Assembly: GCA_001179505.1 (NCBI GenBank)
Contig: CDMY01000231.1
Coordinates: forward strand, 1-53,368
Length of the DNA stretch: 53,368 nucleotides
Direction of reading: 5' to 3'
From: Vitrella brassicaformis
Taxonomy: Eukaryota; Sar; Vitrellaceae
The stretch's first letter is position 1. The number at the start of each line of letters is the position of its first letter. A program made the translations under genes and the position numbers. Below are positions 12,200-24,724 of this stretch, piece by piece. The notes under the pieces are model-generated. The model was not told where the DNA came from and searched no databases. It saw nothing but the letters and a program-made list of their open reading frames with translations.

Positions 12200-13804
12200 C
12201 CTTCAGCCGCTACCATCGACCTAACCCTCGAGCCAGAGTACGCGGGCCCCCCAGAGGACCCGTCTGTCCGTCTCGCCCGGGACCAGCAGAACAAGGAGTG
12301 CGAGGGCGCCACGGAGAGCTTGTCGGATGCCTGCTTGGCGAGGGGCTCAACGCGAAGCAGTCCGATTCTCTTTAAATTTGCAGAGGAGCAAGTCAGCCAC
12401 GGTGAGGGGCTCTGCAGTCGCAGGCAGATCCGATTCTCTTTTGCAGAGGTGCAAGAATGAACCGAGCTCTTCGGCCGCCGCTGCTGCTGTGCTGCGCCTC
12501 CCCCTCCCACGACACCGAGATGCCCGAGCGGTTCAAGACAGTTGAGCTGTCCGGACTTAGCAACGCCGACATAGTGGCGATATTCGCGCACGATGAGGAG
12601 CTGCGGGACCTGGTGGACACTGCTAGGACGGTAGGTACCTACACTTGCCAAGAGAGAGGGATGGATGGATGGATGGATTGATGGCGTGTAAGGAGAAGAT
12701 GAATGGTGCGACGTTTGCTGCAATCCTGGACACCGACAACATGACTGTGCGCAAGGTGAGCGACGAGGTGCTGGGCAGCCACATCAAGCTCGGCGAGGTC
12801 GCCCTCATCGTCAGATGGCTCAAAGGCATCGATCAAAACGCGGTCAGTCAGTCAGTCAGTGGTACAAATATATGCTTTGAGCATAAGGGCTGCGGATCGC
12901 CTTTCGTCCATGCAGGTACAGGTGCCCCTCTCGACGTAGGCGATAGCTGCAGATGCGCATCCAGACCACTGCATCGATCAGGTGAGGGATGTCCGCACAC
13001 ACACACCACGACACAGCCCCACATGGCCACTGTGGCCATCTTCGATCGTGTGCAGGTGGTGTTCTGTTCGAGGGCTGACGACGTAGCGATAGCGTTTTTC
13101 GGTCTTCATAGCCGGGTTTAGAGTCGAGAGGTGCGGCATAGTGGGTGGGTGGGTGGCATGCCGGCTGCTGTGCATAGGTCTGTCTCTCTCTTGTGTATGT
13201 GACGCATACGTTTTTGCATATATAAAGATTTGTGTGTCGGGGGTGCCTGCACGCGATGCGTCGGCGTATAGCACGCGAGGATTGGACAGCTCGTTCAGCT
13301 CATCCAGTGGTCTGAACGTTTCATTTGATGGTCCACCCATTGAGTCTCGATTATCGAAGGGCGCCCTCCGCTCTCCCGGTTCCAAGAGGCAAATAGCCGT
13401 GAAGGAGCGCCGTTTTCCTCAGATTTTCCTGCTTTTTGGCAGCTCCATCCGCAGCTTTACCATCTGTACACTAGTTGCCCCTTCCGTTTGCCTCAATATG
13501 GACGTGTGTGTCCTTATCTGTGCTGCATCAGGAGCCTCCACAGCCATTCCACTTACTGACCTCCCCTCACCTCGCCTATCTGTCTGTCATATCAGCGGCC
13601 CTCCTGGCTCTCTCTTTCCCTGCCGTTCTCTACATGAATTGATGGATGGATGTTCGTGTTTGTGGGGGCTTGGTGGACTTTCACTCTGCCTACGATGCAG
13701 GGAAGTTGACCGAGGTCAGCCTGGCGGCTGTGCGCCACTTGCGCAAGAGAACCCCAACTATTGAGAAACACCGTTGTGCCCACACGTTACCGACAGCAGA
13801 TAGC
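12200..13804 (+). pseudogene. partial, rearranged duplicate of the SAM-like gene at 40.2-42.5 kb
   Basis: Exons around 12530-12630 and 12700-12840 encode FKTVELSGLSNADIVAIF and ILDTDNMTVRKVSDEVLGS, near-identical in DNA to the minus-strand gene at 40208-40529, introns included. The similarity runs on non-coding sequence to about 13,400 and resumes at 13,530-13,720 (matching 43,770-43,940). The two exons together resemble a SAM domain: helix, then LGSHIKLGEVALIVRWLKGI. Upstream, 12,215-12,460 is open and contains ATIDLTLEPEYAGPPEDP, a possible SUMO-interacting motif, and an imperfect 60-base direct repeat that includes TCCGATTCTCTTT. A further open exon at 13,655-13,804 reads LVDFHSAYDAGKLTEVSLAA. 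I cannot assemble one continuous frame, so a decayed or chimeric copy is likely, though expression is possible. Confidence 0.45.
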
Positions 13805-13872
13805 CCGTCACCCTGACACACACACAGGCACACACACACACACACAGAGGCACATGCATTATCTCTGCTCGG

Positions 13873-14761
13873 TCATGTGTCGTGTCTTGCCAGCCGCACC
13901 CACCTAGGGTCGATCTGCGGCGGCATTTCCGAGCCCGTCAGTTCACCGGCCGGCCACCCCACGTGTGCCCCCGCCTCTGCTGCTGCTGCTGCTGCTGGTG
14001 GTGGTTGTCCTGCTGATGTCCTGGTCGATGCCCACCCCTGGGACGGCCTGGCGGCTTTTGTGGGTGTGGTGGTGGTGGTTTGTGGGGGCGAGTAGCAGGG
14101 CGAGGGCGTGTCGACAGATGCGACTGGTGTGGGGTGCTGGGTGGCCAGCTTGAAGAAGCGGAAAAGGGTGGAGATGAGGTCGTCCAATGCGGTCAAGTCG
14201 GACAAGACCTGAGAAAGGCAGCGAGAATGATGTCGTTGGTCCCTGCCATCCGTGTGTGCGGCGTGCGCACCTCCTGCAGAAGTGGGTGTATGGTGCTGCC
14301 TCCGCCCGATGGTGACATCATCTGCTCCCTCAGCCTTTTGGACCGCTGCTTGAACTCACGACGCACCAAATACGTCAAACACCGCGACCGACGGCTCCAA
14401 ACACACAAGACACCATACACCCCAACCACACATATATGGACGAGTTCTCCCTCCCTCTCTGCCTGCCTCGACCCTAATCTCTCGCCCTCATTTCTGACAG
14501 CATGAGCTGAGCCACCCGATGTGCCCTGTTGCTAGTGACGCCATCGACAACCTCGCTGTCGATGAGAGAATGGTGGCGCAGCCCATCGACGGAGGAAGAA
14601 GAGGGGTTGCTGGGGGGGCGGGCTCGGTCCGACCGCCGTGATCTCGTCGATCTCCATGGCGTCGGCGTCGAAGGGGCAGGCGTGGTCGCGGATGCTGCCG
14701 ACCGGCACGCTCCCCCACACCTGCAGGTTGGCCAGGAAGGAAGCATCGGAGCGCAAACACC
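13873..14761 (-). CDS. unrecognised minus-strand gene fragment, frame change in its first visible exon
   Basis: After a CTGTCAG acceptor at 14,762 the minus strand reads GCLRSDASFLANLQVWGSVP and then DADAMEIDEITAV. The frame then changes, and SVDGLRHHSLIDSEVVDGVT follows. Either the C7 run near 14,612-14,618 has an indel, or a 43-base insertion bounded by the repeat GTCG (14,587 and 14,630 on plus) is present; skipping it joins ITAV to DGLRHH. A second exon near 14,265-14,350 is basic and helical (FKQRSKRLREQMM). A third, below 14,205, reads LTALDDLISTLFRFFKLA and then a Pro/Thr-rich tail to about 13,873. The family is not recognised, and 5' exons upstream were not found. Confidence 0.4.
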
Positions 14762-15084
14762 CTGACAGAGATTGACCAAGACACTCAGATGGAACCGTCT
14801 CTCTCTGTCGTTTGCTGGACTTGTCTCTGGGTTTTCTGTCTCTGGGTATTCGGCCGAGCAGATCCGGCGGACCGCTCCAGAGGCGCCCTCCCCCTCACCC
14901 AGCTCGTGTTCCTGGCGAGGGGGAGCTGGGGGGCCACGAGAGGACAGCCGACAGACAGCACGGAGTGCTTTCTCAGAGGGAGATGTTGGTCATGATGCGT
15001 GGAGCACATGTCGGGATGGTGGATATGAAGGCATCCCTTCATTGATTTGTCCTTGCATGGATCCATGCACCGTGTTCATCATCA

Positions 15085-15330
15085 TGACCATTACACGGAC
15101 CACTTGTAACTGTCGATTTTGGGCGGGACGAGTCGTTGACGGCAGCTTTGGCGATCTTTCTCAAAACCACACAACACACATAAAAAGTAGTTCCATCCAT
15201 TGCCCGCACACTTCTCAGCACAGCAGCAGCGCACAGCAGACCCCAACACCTCAGGGGCGTCCAGGACGAGCGAAAAAGACGGTGAATTCGAAAACGGCAC
15301 CAGAATCGGGGAACGCACCAAGACAAACAG
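15085..15330. repeat. dispersed repeat unit inserted in copy A
   Basis: Copy B goes directly from the GCATGGATCCATGCACCG site to the CACAGGCCGATGGCC site, while copy A has about 245 extra bases between them. The extra sequence matches 38,650-38,720 and 38,985-39,130 (shared CACCTCAGGGGCGTCCAGGA and TTCTCAGCACA). It is a dispersed element of unknown type; I see no terminal repeats that define it. Confidence 0.6.
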
Positions 15331-16525
15331 AGACTCACAGGCCGATGGCCAGGCTTGGCAGCCCTGCCTGGCCACACGAGCGCATGCGTTCCTCAGCGAC
15401 CCAGCGCGCTGGGGCTCGAACACACCCAAATTCTACCACTAGACACCCTGCCTGGCTACAGATGCTCGGATGGACACATCGATGCATCGAGAGACACCCA
15501 GATCGGATCAGACAGACACGCACTGTATGTGGTGTGCTGTTGGCTTATCATGGGGTCTCAGGCCATCACAGCCGCACCGCTACAAGTGGTGTGTGAGAAG
15601 AATGTAGTTGATACAGTCTGTCTGCCTGCCTGTCTGCCTCGCCTCGGACAGACACCGACACACACCAAAATGACCGACAAAAACGACTTAGGGGTTTGGG
15701 GTGTAGGGCAGCCACTCATTCATACACTCGAGTAACCAATATCGATACACTCCACTCCATCCATCCATCCAAACCAACAATCAATCAGAGAGGCCCCACC
15801 CTTCAGTCTGTCTGTTTCCTGCCTGCCCCCGGAAAGGGGAGCCTAGAGATGCGAAGATTATGAGGCTGACAGACAGAGAGGGGCATAGAAAGAGGAGAGA
15901 AGAGGTGGAACAGCGGCTCTGAGACGTCGGGAGAGCGAAGAATGACGGAAGGGCACCGAGAAAGAAAGGCGGCCAGACAAGCGGACAGCAAGAGGGACTC
16001 AGCCAGACGCACGATAGAAACAGCATGACAAAATTAGCGACATTGACAAAAACCGCGTTAAAAGAAACAACCGCAGATAGAGACAATGCAGCAACGACAA
16101 TCCCATGACAAAAAGTCGCATGCACACATTCGCAGACAGGTCAAAACAGCGCAAGATGAAAGGAAGTACCCATTCAGCAGAGAGTAGGTCAGTCAGAGGG
16201 TGTGTTTCGGTTGATGCGCATGGCCGGCCCGCCCGCATAGATCAGATAGATGGGAGCCATGCAGGCAGGCAGGCAGGTTCAATTACTTACCTGGCTCTGC
16301 TCGCCTCGCTAGCCAGAAGAGATCAACATACAGCCTCGCTCAATCGATCGATTGCTTAAACGTTCAGGACACACACAGACAGCGAGACAGAGAGAGAGAC
16401 AGACAGACGGACAGACAGACAGACAGGGAGACAGACAGACGGACAGACAGACAGGGAGACAGACAGACTAGATACACTATCCCTCTCCATCTGCCCGGCC
16501 CTCTTACACCGCAATACATCCATAC

Positions 16526-16825
16526 NNNNNNNNNNNNNNNNNNNNNNNNNNNNNNNNNNNNNNNNNNNNNNNNNNNNNNNNNNNNNNNNNNNNNNNNNNN
16601 NNNNNNNNNNNNNNNNNNNNNNNNNNNNNNNNNNNNNNNNNNNNNNNNNNNNNNNNNNNNNNNNNNNNNNNNNNNNNNNNNNNNNNNNNNNNNNNNNNNN
16701 NNNNNNNNNNNNNNNNNNNNNNNNNNNNNNNNNNNNNNNNNNNNNNNNNNNNNNNNNNNNNNNNNNNNNNNNNNNNNNNNNNNNNNNNNNNNNNNNNNNN
16801 NNNNNNNNNNNNNNNNNNNNNNNNN
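16526..16825. other. assembly gap, 300 N
   Basis: There are exactly 300 unknown bases, followed by a C-run at 16,827-16,837. Its size equals that of the second gap, so it is probably a placeholder. Confidence 0.98.
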
Positions 16826-17904
16826 ACCCCCCCCCCCATCCATCTCTCCCTCTCAGCCCACCACGAACAGGCCGGGCAGAGAGAGCAATCCATCCATCCA
16901 TTCTCGTGTCAGTCAAGCACCCCCGCTCCCCACCCTCCCTCCCTTTGTTCCCACGACTGACTAGTGGTACCTGCCGACCAAACCACCTGGCTGGCATATT
17001 TGAGTAAGCATAAGACACACTCCCTCCTCTCTCCCTCCCTCCCTCCCTCCCTCCCTCCCCCGCGAATTCACCTCAATCAAAACACAAAAGCGGTCATCCA
17101 CACGGACGCACTCACGCATTCACTCGAACCAAAAACGGCATAGGGGTGCAGTCAAGTCAAGAGCCTGCCAGCCCGCCAACGTGTGCGAATCCCCACCTCT
17201 CCGTCTTTCACGCACAGACATCCATCCATCCATCCATGGGTGTGCCTCACGAGTGCAGGCAGCAGCAGCAGCAGCAGCCCACGAGACAGGTCGGTCCATC
17301 CATCCATCCATCCATGTAGCACCACACCACACCACAGCACCACGGTAAATAAACCATCGTCCGTCGGTCGGCCGGTCAGGCACAATGGATGCACAACGAG
17401 GTGAGCTAGTCATCCATCCATCCACCCATCCATCCCAGGTATTCGTCATGTGTGTCCATTCGATCATTCAGACATGCGAAATCGCCCATGTGGTTTGTGT
17501 GTACACGTGAGTGGGGAGGGGGAGAGTGCAGCAGTTGGGGGCCATCGGGGAGAGAGAGACAGCCGCCAACCATTGACAGGAGACGTGTGCAATCAAGCCA
17601 TTTCAAAGTGGGAAAATGCGAAAAAAGCATAGTGCGTGCATCCATTCGCCAGCCATCCATCCATCCGTCGACCGACCGACTAGCCATCCATCCATCCATC
17701 CACACAACTAGAGGCCAAAAAGGCAAAGCTTGCCTCTCATGGACGCTACTATCCATCCATGCAATGATCATAAAGAAATCAAAACAAAAAAGCACCGCAC
17801 TCACCCCCACACACACAGAGGCCTCCCCTCACACACACGCGCGCGCACACGCGCACACGTATGAATTCGGCTGCTCATCTCTCTCTCATCCGCCGCTGGC
17901 GAGT

Positions 17905-20068
17905 CTAGCCCTGAGTGCGTCCCGGTCGCGTGCCGCAGCAGTGGTCTTCTTGACCACCTTGGCGCGCATCATGTTTGTCCTGCTTGAGGTGGTCGATGCT
18001 CTTGTGGAACTGAATGCCCTCCAACTTGTCCACATACAGACAGGTGCGGGCCGTCACAAACAACGCCTGCAGGACACACACACGATGTATGCATGACTGT
18101 GCATGTGCGTGCGTAATGTCCCCGCACCTTCCAGATGGGCGTCGGGTCGTATCTGTACAGCGGCCCCAGCAGCTTCTTGAGCGCCACCGTCGCCTCTTTG
18201 GCGTGATAAAAGGGAATCCTACAAACAATGCACAGACAGAGAGAGGGACACACAGCCTCACTCACTCCACAGACGGTCATGTCGTTTGTTTTCCACTAGC
18301 TAGCTTTAGGTGTGTCTGTGTATACATCATACTTAGGATCGAGGTGGTGCATGACGTGTGTGCTGCCGATGTAGTGGTGCAGCTCATCCACCACCCAGGG
18401 GTAGGGACGGTCGATGGTCGACAGAGCGCCCCGCAGCCACGTGAAGGCATCGTCGCCATAGTGCGGGCAATCTGCACTCAAGTCAACACGTACGTACAGA
18501 GGGAGGGAACCGATAGAGAGAGACATCCACAGTCCTGGCTGCCTGTCTGCCTGTTCGTCTCTCATACCAGGGTGTGTGTGTGTGAGCCACGTGATGAGCA
18601 CCAGCCATGCGTTGACGACGAGGTACGGACCCACATACCACTGAAGCGGCAGCCACCTGCACACACACACACACACACATCCACCCACTGATTGCCATCA
18701 GTCAGTCCATCGACCAGCCCGTCCCTCCCTCCCTCCCTCCCTCCCTCACCATGACGTCATGGCCCCCCAGATGATGTTTGCGGCGATGACGACCCCGCAC
18801 CCCAGCCCCGATGCCGTCACCTTCCATCTGAAGTGCGGCGGGAACCTCTCGTTGTCGGGGCCGTAAAAATGGCTGACCGGACCATTGGCCGCGTCGAGGG
18901 GCTCGCCCCTCCAGTTGACGCGGCCGCCCCCGACGGTCGACGTCAGGTACATGGGGTAGCCCATGATGAAATACAACACGATCTCTACGATGGCGAACGC
19001 ATCCTCACCAATCAAGTCACTGAGATGAGAGAGGAATGAATGGGCAACCGTATGTATCATGAGAATGGGAATGAGCTTGTGTGAGCGTGTTCGTTTGTTT
19101 GTTTGTTTGTTTGTTGTCTTACGCCATTTTGGTGAGTTGGAATGTGTTGTTTGGCGAGTGGACCTCATCCTTGAGCTCCGGTGTGTACGACTCGCCGCGC
19201 GTGATGTGGTTGGTGAACTTGTGGTGCTTGGCGTGTGTGTACTGCCCGCTGAAGTAGGGCACCAGCAGACAGCTGTGCACTAGGAACCCCACAGTGTCGT
19301 TGATGGCCGTCGACTCAGAGAACGCTCCGTGACCACACTCGTGCGCAATGCTCCACGGACCGAACGCTATCGTGCCCTGCATCACATCAACCAGCGTCAT
19401 CAGCAAGCATCATGGTGCGGTTACCTGTATGGTAGGTGGTAAGTGTGTGTGCCTGGCTCACTCACTTGCACGATGGCGTATGTGATCCACGCGAGTGTCC
19501 TCAACACCCAGCTGTGGCCGCACACCAGCGGGACGAGGTGGTACGTCAGCCATGCAGTCACCGCCAGGAAGAGCACATCGCGACTCAGGTACAACTGCAC
19601 GACGGCACGGCCCGGCACGCACACCAGATAGATGTGTCTGTCGGTGGTGGTGGTGGCTGGGCGCTATGCTCATTGACTGACCAGTCCAGTGACGGCAGAT
19701 CTCTGGCGGCAGTGGGGGGGGATGGCGTCAAAGATCTCCTTCACCGTAGGCACCTGGGAACACACACACGGACATGTCATGTGCACTGCACTGACTGATG
19801 ACTGACGCCCTCCCCCTACTCTGCTCGCCTCCCTCTGCATATATCGCACCCACCTTTGGCAGGTCCTCTTTGGCGTCCACCAAGTCAAGCGGGGAGGCCA
19901 CAGCGTCCACGTAGCTGCTATCGCTCCTGGGTGCACAGACCACACACCAAAGAGGGGAGGGGACGTTTCTGCTACACTGCTGCAGAACCAACGAGCCACT
20001 GGTGCTCACCTGGCAGACCGAGTGATGACCCTTTTATCCTCGGCGCTCGACAGGGGCTGTCTGCACAT
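17905..20068 (-). CDS. membrane fatty acid desaturase, delta-12/omega-3 (FAD2) type
   Basis: Ten exons (minus): 20068-20010, 19926-19854, 19753-19682, 19594-19466, 19376-19123, 19019-18750, 18656-18568, 18471-18333, 18218-18128 and 18066-17905; 445 residues with all phases consistent. The start is the ATG of MCRQPLSSAEDKRVITRSAR. Family signs are AIPPHCRQRS near residue 60 and three His boxes, HECGH, HAKHH and HVMHH, which bind the di-iron centre. NAWLVLITWLTHTHP and YDPTPIWK also match FAD2-like enzymes. It should insert a double bond into oleoyl or linoleoyl chains on ER or plastid membrane lipids; regiospecificity cannot be read from sequence. The C-terminus is odd: a second frame is open past the stop (see findings). 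The gene lies between two direct repeats, so it could vary in copy number. Confidence 0.9.
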
Positions 20069-20194
20069 GTGTGTGTTTGCCTGGATGGACGTTCTGTCGG
20101 TTGAACGCTGCGAGGGCGGGTTGCGCCTGAGAGCCGTTGCGAGTTGGTGCCCGGTGGCGGTTGAGATGGATGCGACGAGGGTTTGGGACCTAAC

Positions 20195-20202
20195 AAACCC
20201 TA
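20195..20202. promoter_or_regulatory. telo-box-like AAACCCTA upstream of the desaturase
   Basis: AAACCCTA lies about 127 bases upstream of the desaturase ATG. In plants such telo-boxes occur in promoters of housekeeping genes; a role here is inference from position and from the similar palindrome at 42,609. Confidence 0.2.
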
Positions 20203-20779
20203 GTAGGATCCTTCGGCAAAGCCTAGGTGCTCGCGTCTGGCGTGGAGGCTGTCTCCGTGTGTAGTAGCCAGACCAAGCTGTCCCTGTGTAGTAGCGGCCG
20301 CTAACCGTCCATCTATCTATCCTCTACTTCGCATTCGCATTCGCATGGCTCTAGGGTGCGAATAACTTTCTCCACCCATCATTCCGCAACACTGGCGCCT
20401 GGAGGCTCTCCCCGTCGTCACGAACCTGACACCCATACGGTAATACACACATGACGGACCCAACCACCACCAAGGCAGGCACGTGAGGCTGAGGCAGCAA
20501 GCCAGATCTGAGGTATGAAGCGCCGGTGGTGACCGAGATGGACCATCTCGTGGTGGACACGTGGTGGCGGAGGCCGGAAGGCACCGCGATTCCGGCGTGG
20601 TGGTAATGAAGGATCTGGCTTGGTCTGGGCGGGAGGCGTCGTGCTGGGGTAGTTCTCTGGCTGAGGTGGTCGGTCAGCGTTGGAGGAGGTAGTTCCTCCT
20701 TCGATAGCTGTGTACAGGTCGTGTTTGTGTGGTGTGCAGGCTAGTGGCGATAAGAGAGGGGAGGGGGCGCTGGAGGGCC

Positions 20780-22930
20780 ACGAGAGGCCAAGCACGGAGT
20801 GCTTTCTCTGTCAGATCTATGGTCCCTGCCACGTTAGTGAGGCGTTCTGGAGGAGATCTTGGTCATGGTGCGTGGAGCACATGTCGGGATGGTGGTTCTG
20901 AGCATCATGGCGATTGGCGCACATGATGGCGACGGAGATCTGGCGTTTCATGGTGCCGTGGGCACATGTTCGCCGTGTGCATTCCTGACCCGACTGCGTC
21001 GTGGGCGAGTGGGTTTTCTCTCTCTTCCCTTATCATTTGCTGATGGCTAGATTGGTCATCGATGGTGGTGCGCGTGTTGCGACTACTGACAGATGGGATA
21101 CATGGTGTGGACGGCACAGACTTGTGTCCATATACGTGTGTATCTGAAGGCTCATCCCTTCATTGATTGGTCCTTGCATGGATCCATGCACCGTGTGTCA
21201 TCATGCACACAACACCCACACGGACACGCACAGGCCGATGGCCAGGCTGCGCAGCCCTGGCTGGCCACACGAGCGCATGCGTTCCTCAGCTGACCCCGCT
21301 GGGGCTCGAACACACCTCCCAACATGCACCGAAATGACCGACAAAAAACGGCTTAGGGTTTATGGTATAGGGCAGCCACTCATTGATACACTCGAGTAAC
21401 CAATATCGATACACTCCACTCCACCCATCCATCCATCCAAACCAACAATCAATCAGAGAGGCCCCACCCTTCAGTCTGTCTGTTTCCTGTCTGTCCCCAA
21501 ACCCATGACCATGGGGAAGGAGTAGCGAGGAAAAGGGAGCCTAGAGATGCAAAGATTATGAGGCTGACAAACAGAGAGGGGCATAGAAAGAGGAGAAAAG
21601 AGATGGAACAGCGGCTGTGAGACGTCGGGAGAGCGAAGAATGACAGAAGGGCACCGAGAAAGAAAGGCGGCTAGACAAGCGGACAGCAAGAGGGACTCAG
21701 CCAGACGCACGATAGAAACAGCACGACAAAATTAGCGACATAAACAAAAACCGCGTTAAAAGAAACAACCGCAGATAGAGACAATGCAGCAACGACAATC
21801 CCATGACAAAAAGTCGCATGCACACATTCGCAGACAGGTCAAAACAGCGCAAGATGAAAGGAAGTGCCCATTCAGCAGAGAGTAGGTCAGTCAGAGGGTG
21901 TCTTTCGGTTGATGCGCATGGCCGGCCCGCCCGCATAGATCAGATAGATGGGAGCCATGCAGGCAGGCAGGTTCAATTACTTACCTGGCTCTGCTCGCCT
22001 CGCTAGCCAGAAGAGATCAACATACAGCCTCGCTCAATCGATCGATTGCTTAAACGTTCAGGACACACACAGACAGACAGCGATGTAGAGAGACAGAGAG
22101 ACGGACAGACGGACAAACGGACACAGATTAACAAAGACAATAAACACGTTCAGGACACACCCAGACAGACAGACAGACAGACAAACGGACAGACAGACAG
22201 CGATATAGAGAGAGAGAGAGAGACACAAATGAACAAAAACAAGATACCTGCTCCCCCCACCCTCCCACACCCTCATCTAATGGCACGAACGGGTGCACAG
22301 GCCGAAAGAGGCCGGCAACAGCGAATGGAGCGATCAATAGACTCGTACGCACAGCCGGGCAGACAGACAGGGAGACAGACAGACAGACTAGATACACTAT
22401 CCCTCTTCATCTGCCCGGCCGACTCACACCGCAATACATCCATACATGCCCCCCCCTCCATCTCTCCCTCTCAGCCCAGCCCAGTATGCACACCACGAAC
22501 AGGCCGGGCAGACAGGCAGACAGATTAGATACACTCGAACCAAAAACGGCATAGGGGTGCAGTCAAGTCAAGAGCCTGCCAGCCCGCCAACGTGTGCGAT
22601 TCCCCACCTCTCCGTCTTTCACGCACAGACATCCATCCATCCATCCCAGATATTCGTCATGTGTGTCCATCCGATCATTCAGACATGCGAAATCACCCAT
22701 GTGGTTTGTGTGTACACGTGAGTGGGGGAAGGGGAGAGTGCAGCAGTTGGGGGTCATCGGGGAGAGAGAGACAGCCGCCAACCATTGACAGTAGACGTGT
22801 GCAATCAAGCCATTTCAAAGTGGGAAAAAGCGAAAAAAGCATAGTGCGTGCATCCATTCGCCATCCATCCATCCATCCGTCGACCGACCGACTAGCCATC
22901 CATCCATCCACACACAACTAGAGGCCAAAA
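20780..22930. repeat. segmental direct duplication, copy B
   Basis: This is the direct repeat of 14,930-17,716, offset by about 5.7 kb in its core. It ends abruptly at about 22,930 after AACTAGAGGCCAAAA, the same point (17,716) after which copy A runs on into the desaturase 3' flank. It lacks the 245-base insertion of copy A and part of the repeat block around the gap. Confidence 0.85.
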
Positions 22931-24720
22931 TCCACGACAAGATTGCTTGATTGGTCCCTACCTGATGTGGGTGGGGAGCTATCCAAAGAGACGAAAAGAG
23001 CCTCCATGCAATCAAGGCTTTGCTGCGTGCTGTCTGTCTGTCGTGGCGTGTACATATGTGTGGGCGATGAGGGCCGCAGCCGGTCTGGCACTAAGGGCAT
23101 TCTTTCATGCATGCATATCATTCATGTCATGTCAGGTATCAAAGGGGGGAGGGGTAAAGGCACAGCACAGCACAGAGAGAGTGTATGTATGGTCATGTCA
23201 TTATGTATATCATCTGTACTTCTGTATACTCGCACGGCACATGCACATGTACATGTCTGTAAGTAGTGCATCCAGGCATGGTGAGCACGTGAGCACGTGA
23301 GTGAGTGAGTGAGCGAGAAACCCTGCCAGCAGGAGGACTATTCCCTCTTACACGTACGTGCGTACGCTTAATTGCACCATCAGCAGCGACACACAACCAA
23401 CCAACCAATCAATCAACCCAGCGCGACAACACGACACGACACGACACGACACGACACACACACCATGGGCAGCAGAGAGAGAGGGAGCGACGAGCGAAAA
23501 AGTTAGGTGGGCGGTGGGTGTACGTATCCAATGCACCATCCATCCCATCTGCTGTGAGTAACGAAATATGAATGGCCAACAAACCAACAACAAAGTTACG
23601 ACGAATGGACGGATCCATGTCAGTAAGCTAGGGGTCCTATCGACTCCTACGAACCAACCAACAACCATCAACCAGAGAGCGAGCGAGAGAGAGCATCGTA
23701 GTCACCCAGCTGTCTGGCCGCCTGAGTATCTATCGGTCGACATACACAGACAGACAGACAGACAGATGCCGGGCGTGGGAGATGAGTGAGAGAAACAGAT
23801 GGAGGCGGAAAAAGAGTGTGCGGTGAGGCGTGACACAACAAACATGTCTCGCTTGCTCGCTCGCTCGCTCGTCACGGTTCTTGTGCGGTGGCTGTGTGTA
23901 CACATTATACACAGCCACGAATAGCAATGATACAGATGAGTGTGAGTGTGTATGCCGGTCAGCATATATATATATGGGTACACAATGACAACGGCACGAA
24001 CGAGAAAGATGGAGAAATATGTAGGTCGGTGCGGTGGGCTGGTGGGTCGACACAACGAATGCACAACTTGTCTTCCCTCGCTCGCCCGCCCCTTGTGTGT
24101 GAGTGTGTGAGTGTGTGTGTGCGATGGTGTGATATATGCGATGTGGCCCCATGACGCAAAATACACACCCCACACATGTGATATCTATCGACTTGCTCCT
24201 CACTCACTCACTCACCTGCTGACTTCCTCCTCGCCCCGCCCCCCTGCACGAGACATCAAATCAAATGAATAGCATGTATGCATGCATGCATACAACTGCG
24301 GACCCACGCACGCACACTCACACTCATGCAAATGTCACGTAGTAGTATAGTGTAGCACATCCATAGGGGCATGTACATACGTATGTACGTATGTACACAT
24401 GTGCTCACGTACTCATTCATGTGTATAAACCATCCACGTCACTCACTCACTAACGCACACACCACCACCCACCCACCCAAATAGTCAGTCAATAAGTCAG
24501 TCAGTAAGTCAGTAAGTCAGTCAGTCGCCAAGTGTCGGTTACAAAACGATGACACCACAGCACAGAACAGCAGGCAGGTCGACAGGTATATGTCAGACAT
24601 CCATATGGCAATCCATCCATCCATCCATCCACGCTATCACATCACATCCACTTGCGATCGATCCATCGGCCACGCATGCCATGCATGCGATCGATCGATC
24701 ATATCCTTCATCACCCACCA
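22931..24720. other. intergenic, simple repeats, no supported gene
   Basis: It holds GTGA/CACTC, CGACA pentamer (23,425-23,457), GACA, TATA (23,965-23,976), ATGC and GTAC/ATGT runs, and CATC runs near 24,610. No exon with coding character was found. Confidence 0.6.
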
Positions 24721-24724
24721 TCAC

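Larger units (their letters stand above)
14930..17716. repeat. segmental direct duplication, copy A (5' side of desaturase 3' end)
   Basis: This stretch is repeated in direct orientation at 20,780-22,930. The best-matching parts are 15,660-16,395 with 21,330-22,070 (only scattered substitutions), 16,465-16,525 with 22,383-22,445, and 17,120-17,716 with 22,530-22,930. Copy A contains the N gap and a 245-base insertion absent from copy B. Open frames here differ between copies and look non-coding. Confidence 0.85.

Noticed and set aside
15330-15425. Possible tRNA from a GGGGCTCGAACAC B-box-like motif
   Set aside because: No matching A-box or acceptor stem could be folded; the motif occurs in both duplicated copies with changes that break pairing.
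16356-17018. Open frames spanning the N gap, also at 31204-31914
   Set aside because: They exist only because N is read as open; flanks are simple repeats.
17120-17816. Proteins made of MDGWMDGWM-type repeats
   Set aside because: These are translations of CATC tetranucleotide repeats, with no independent support.
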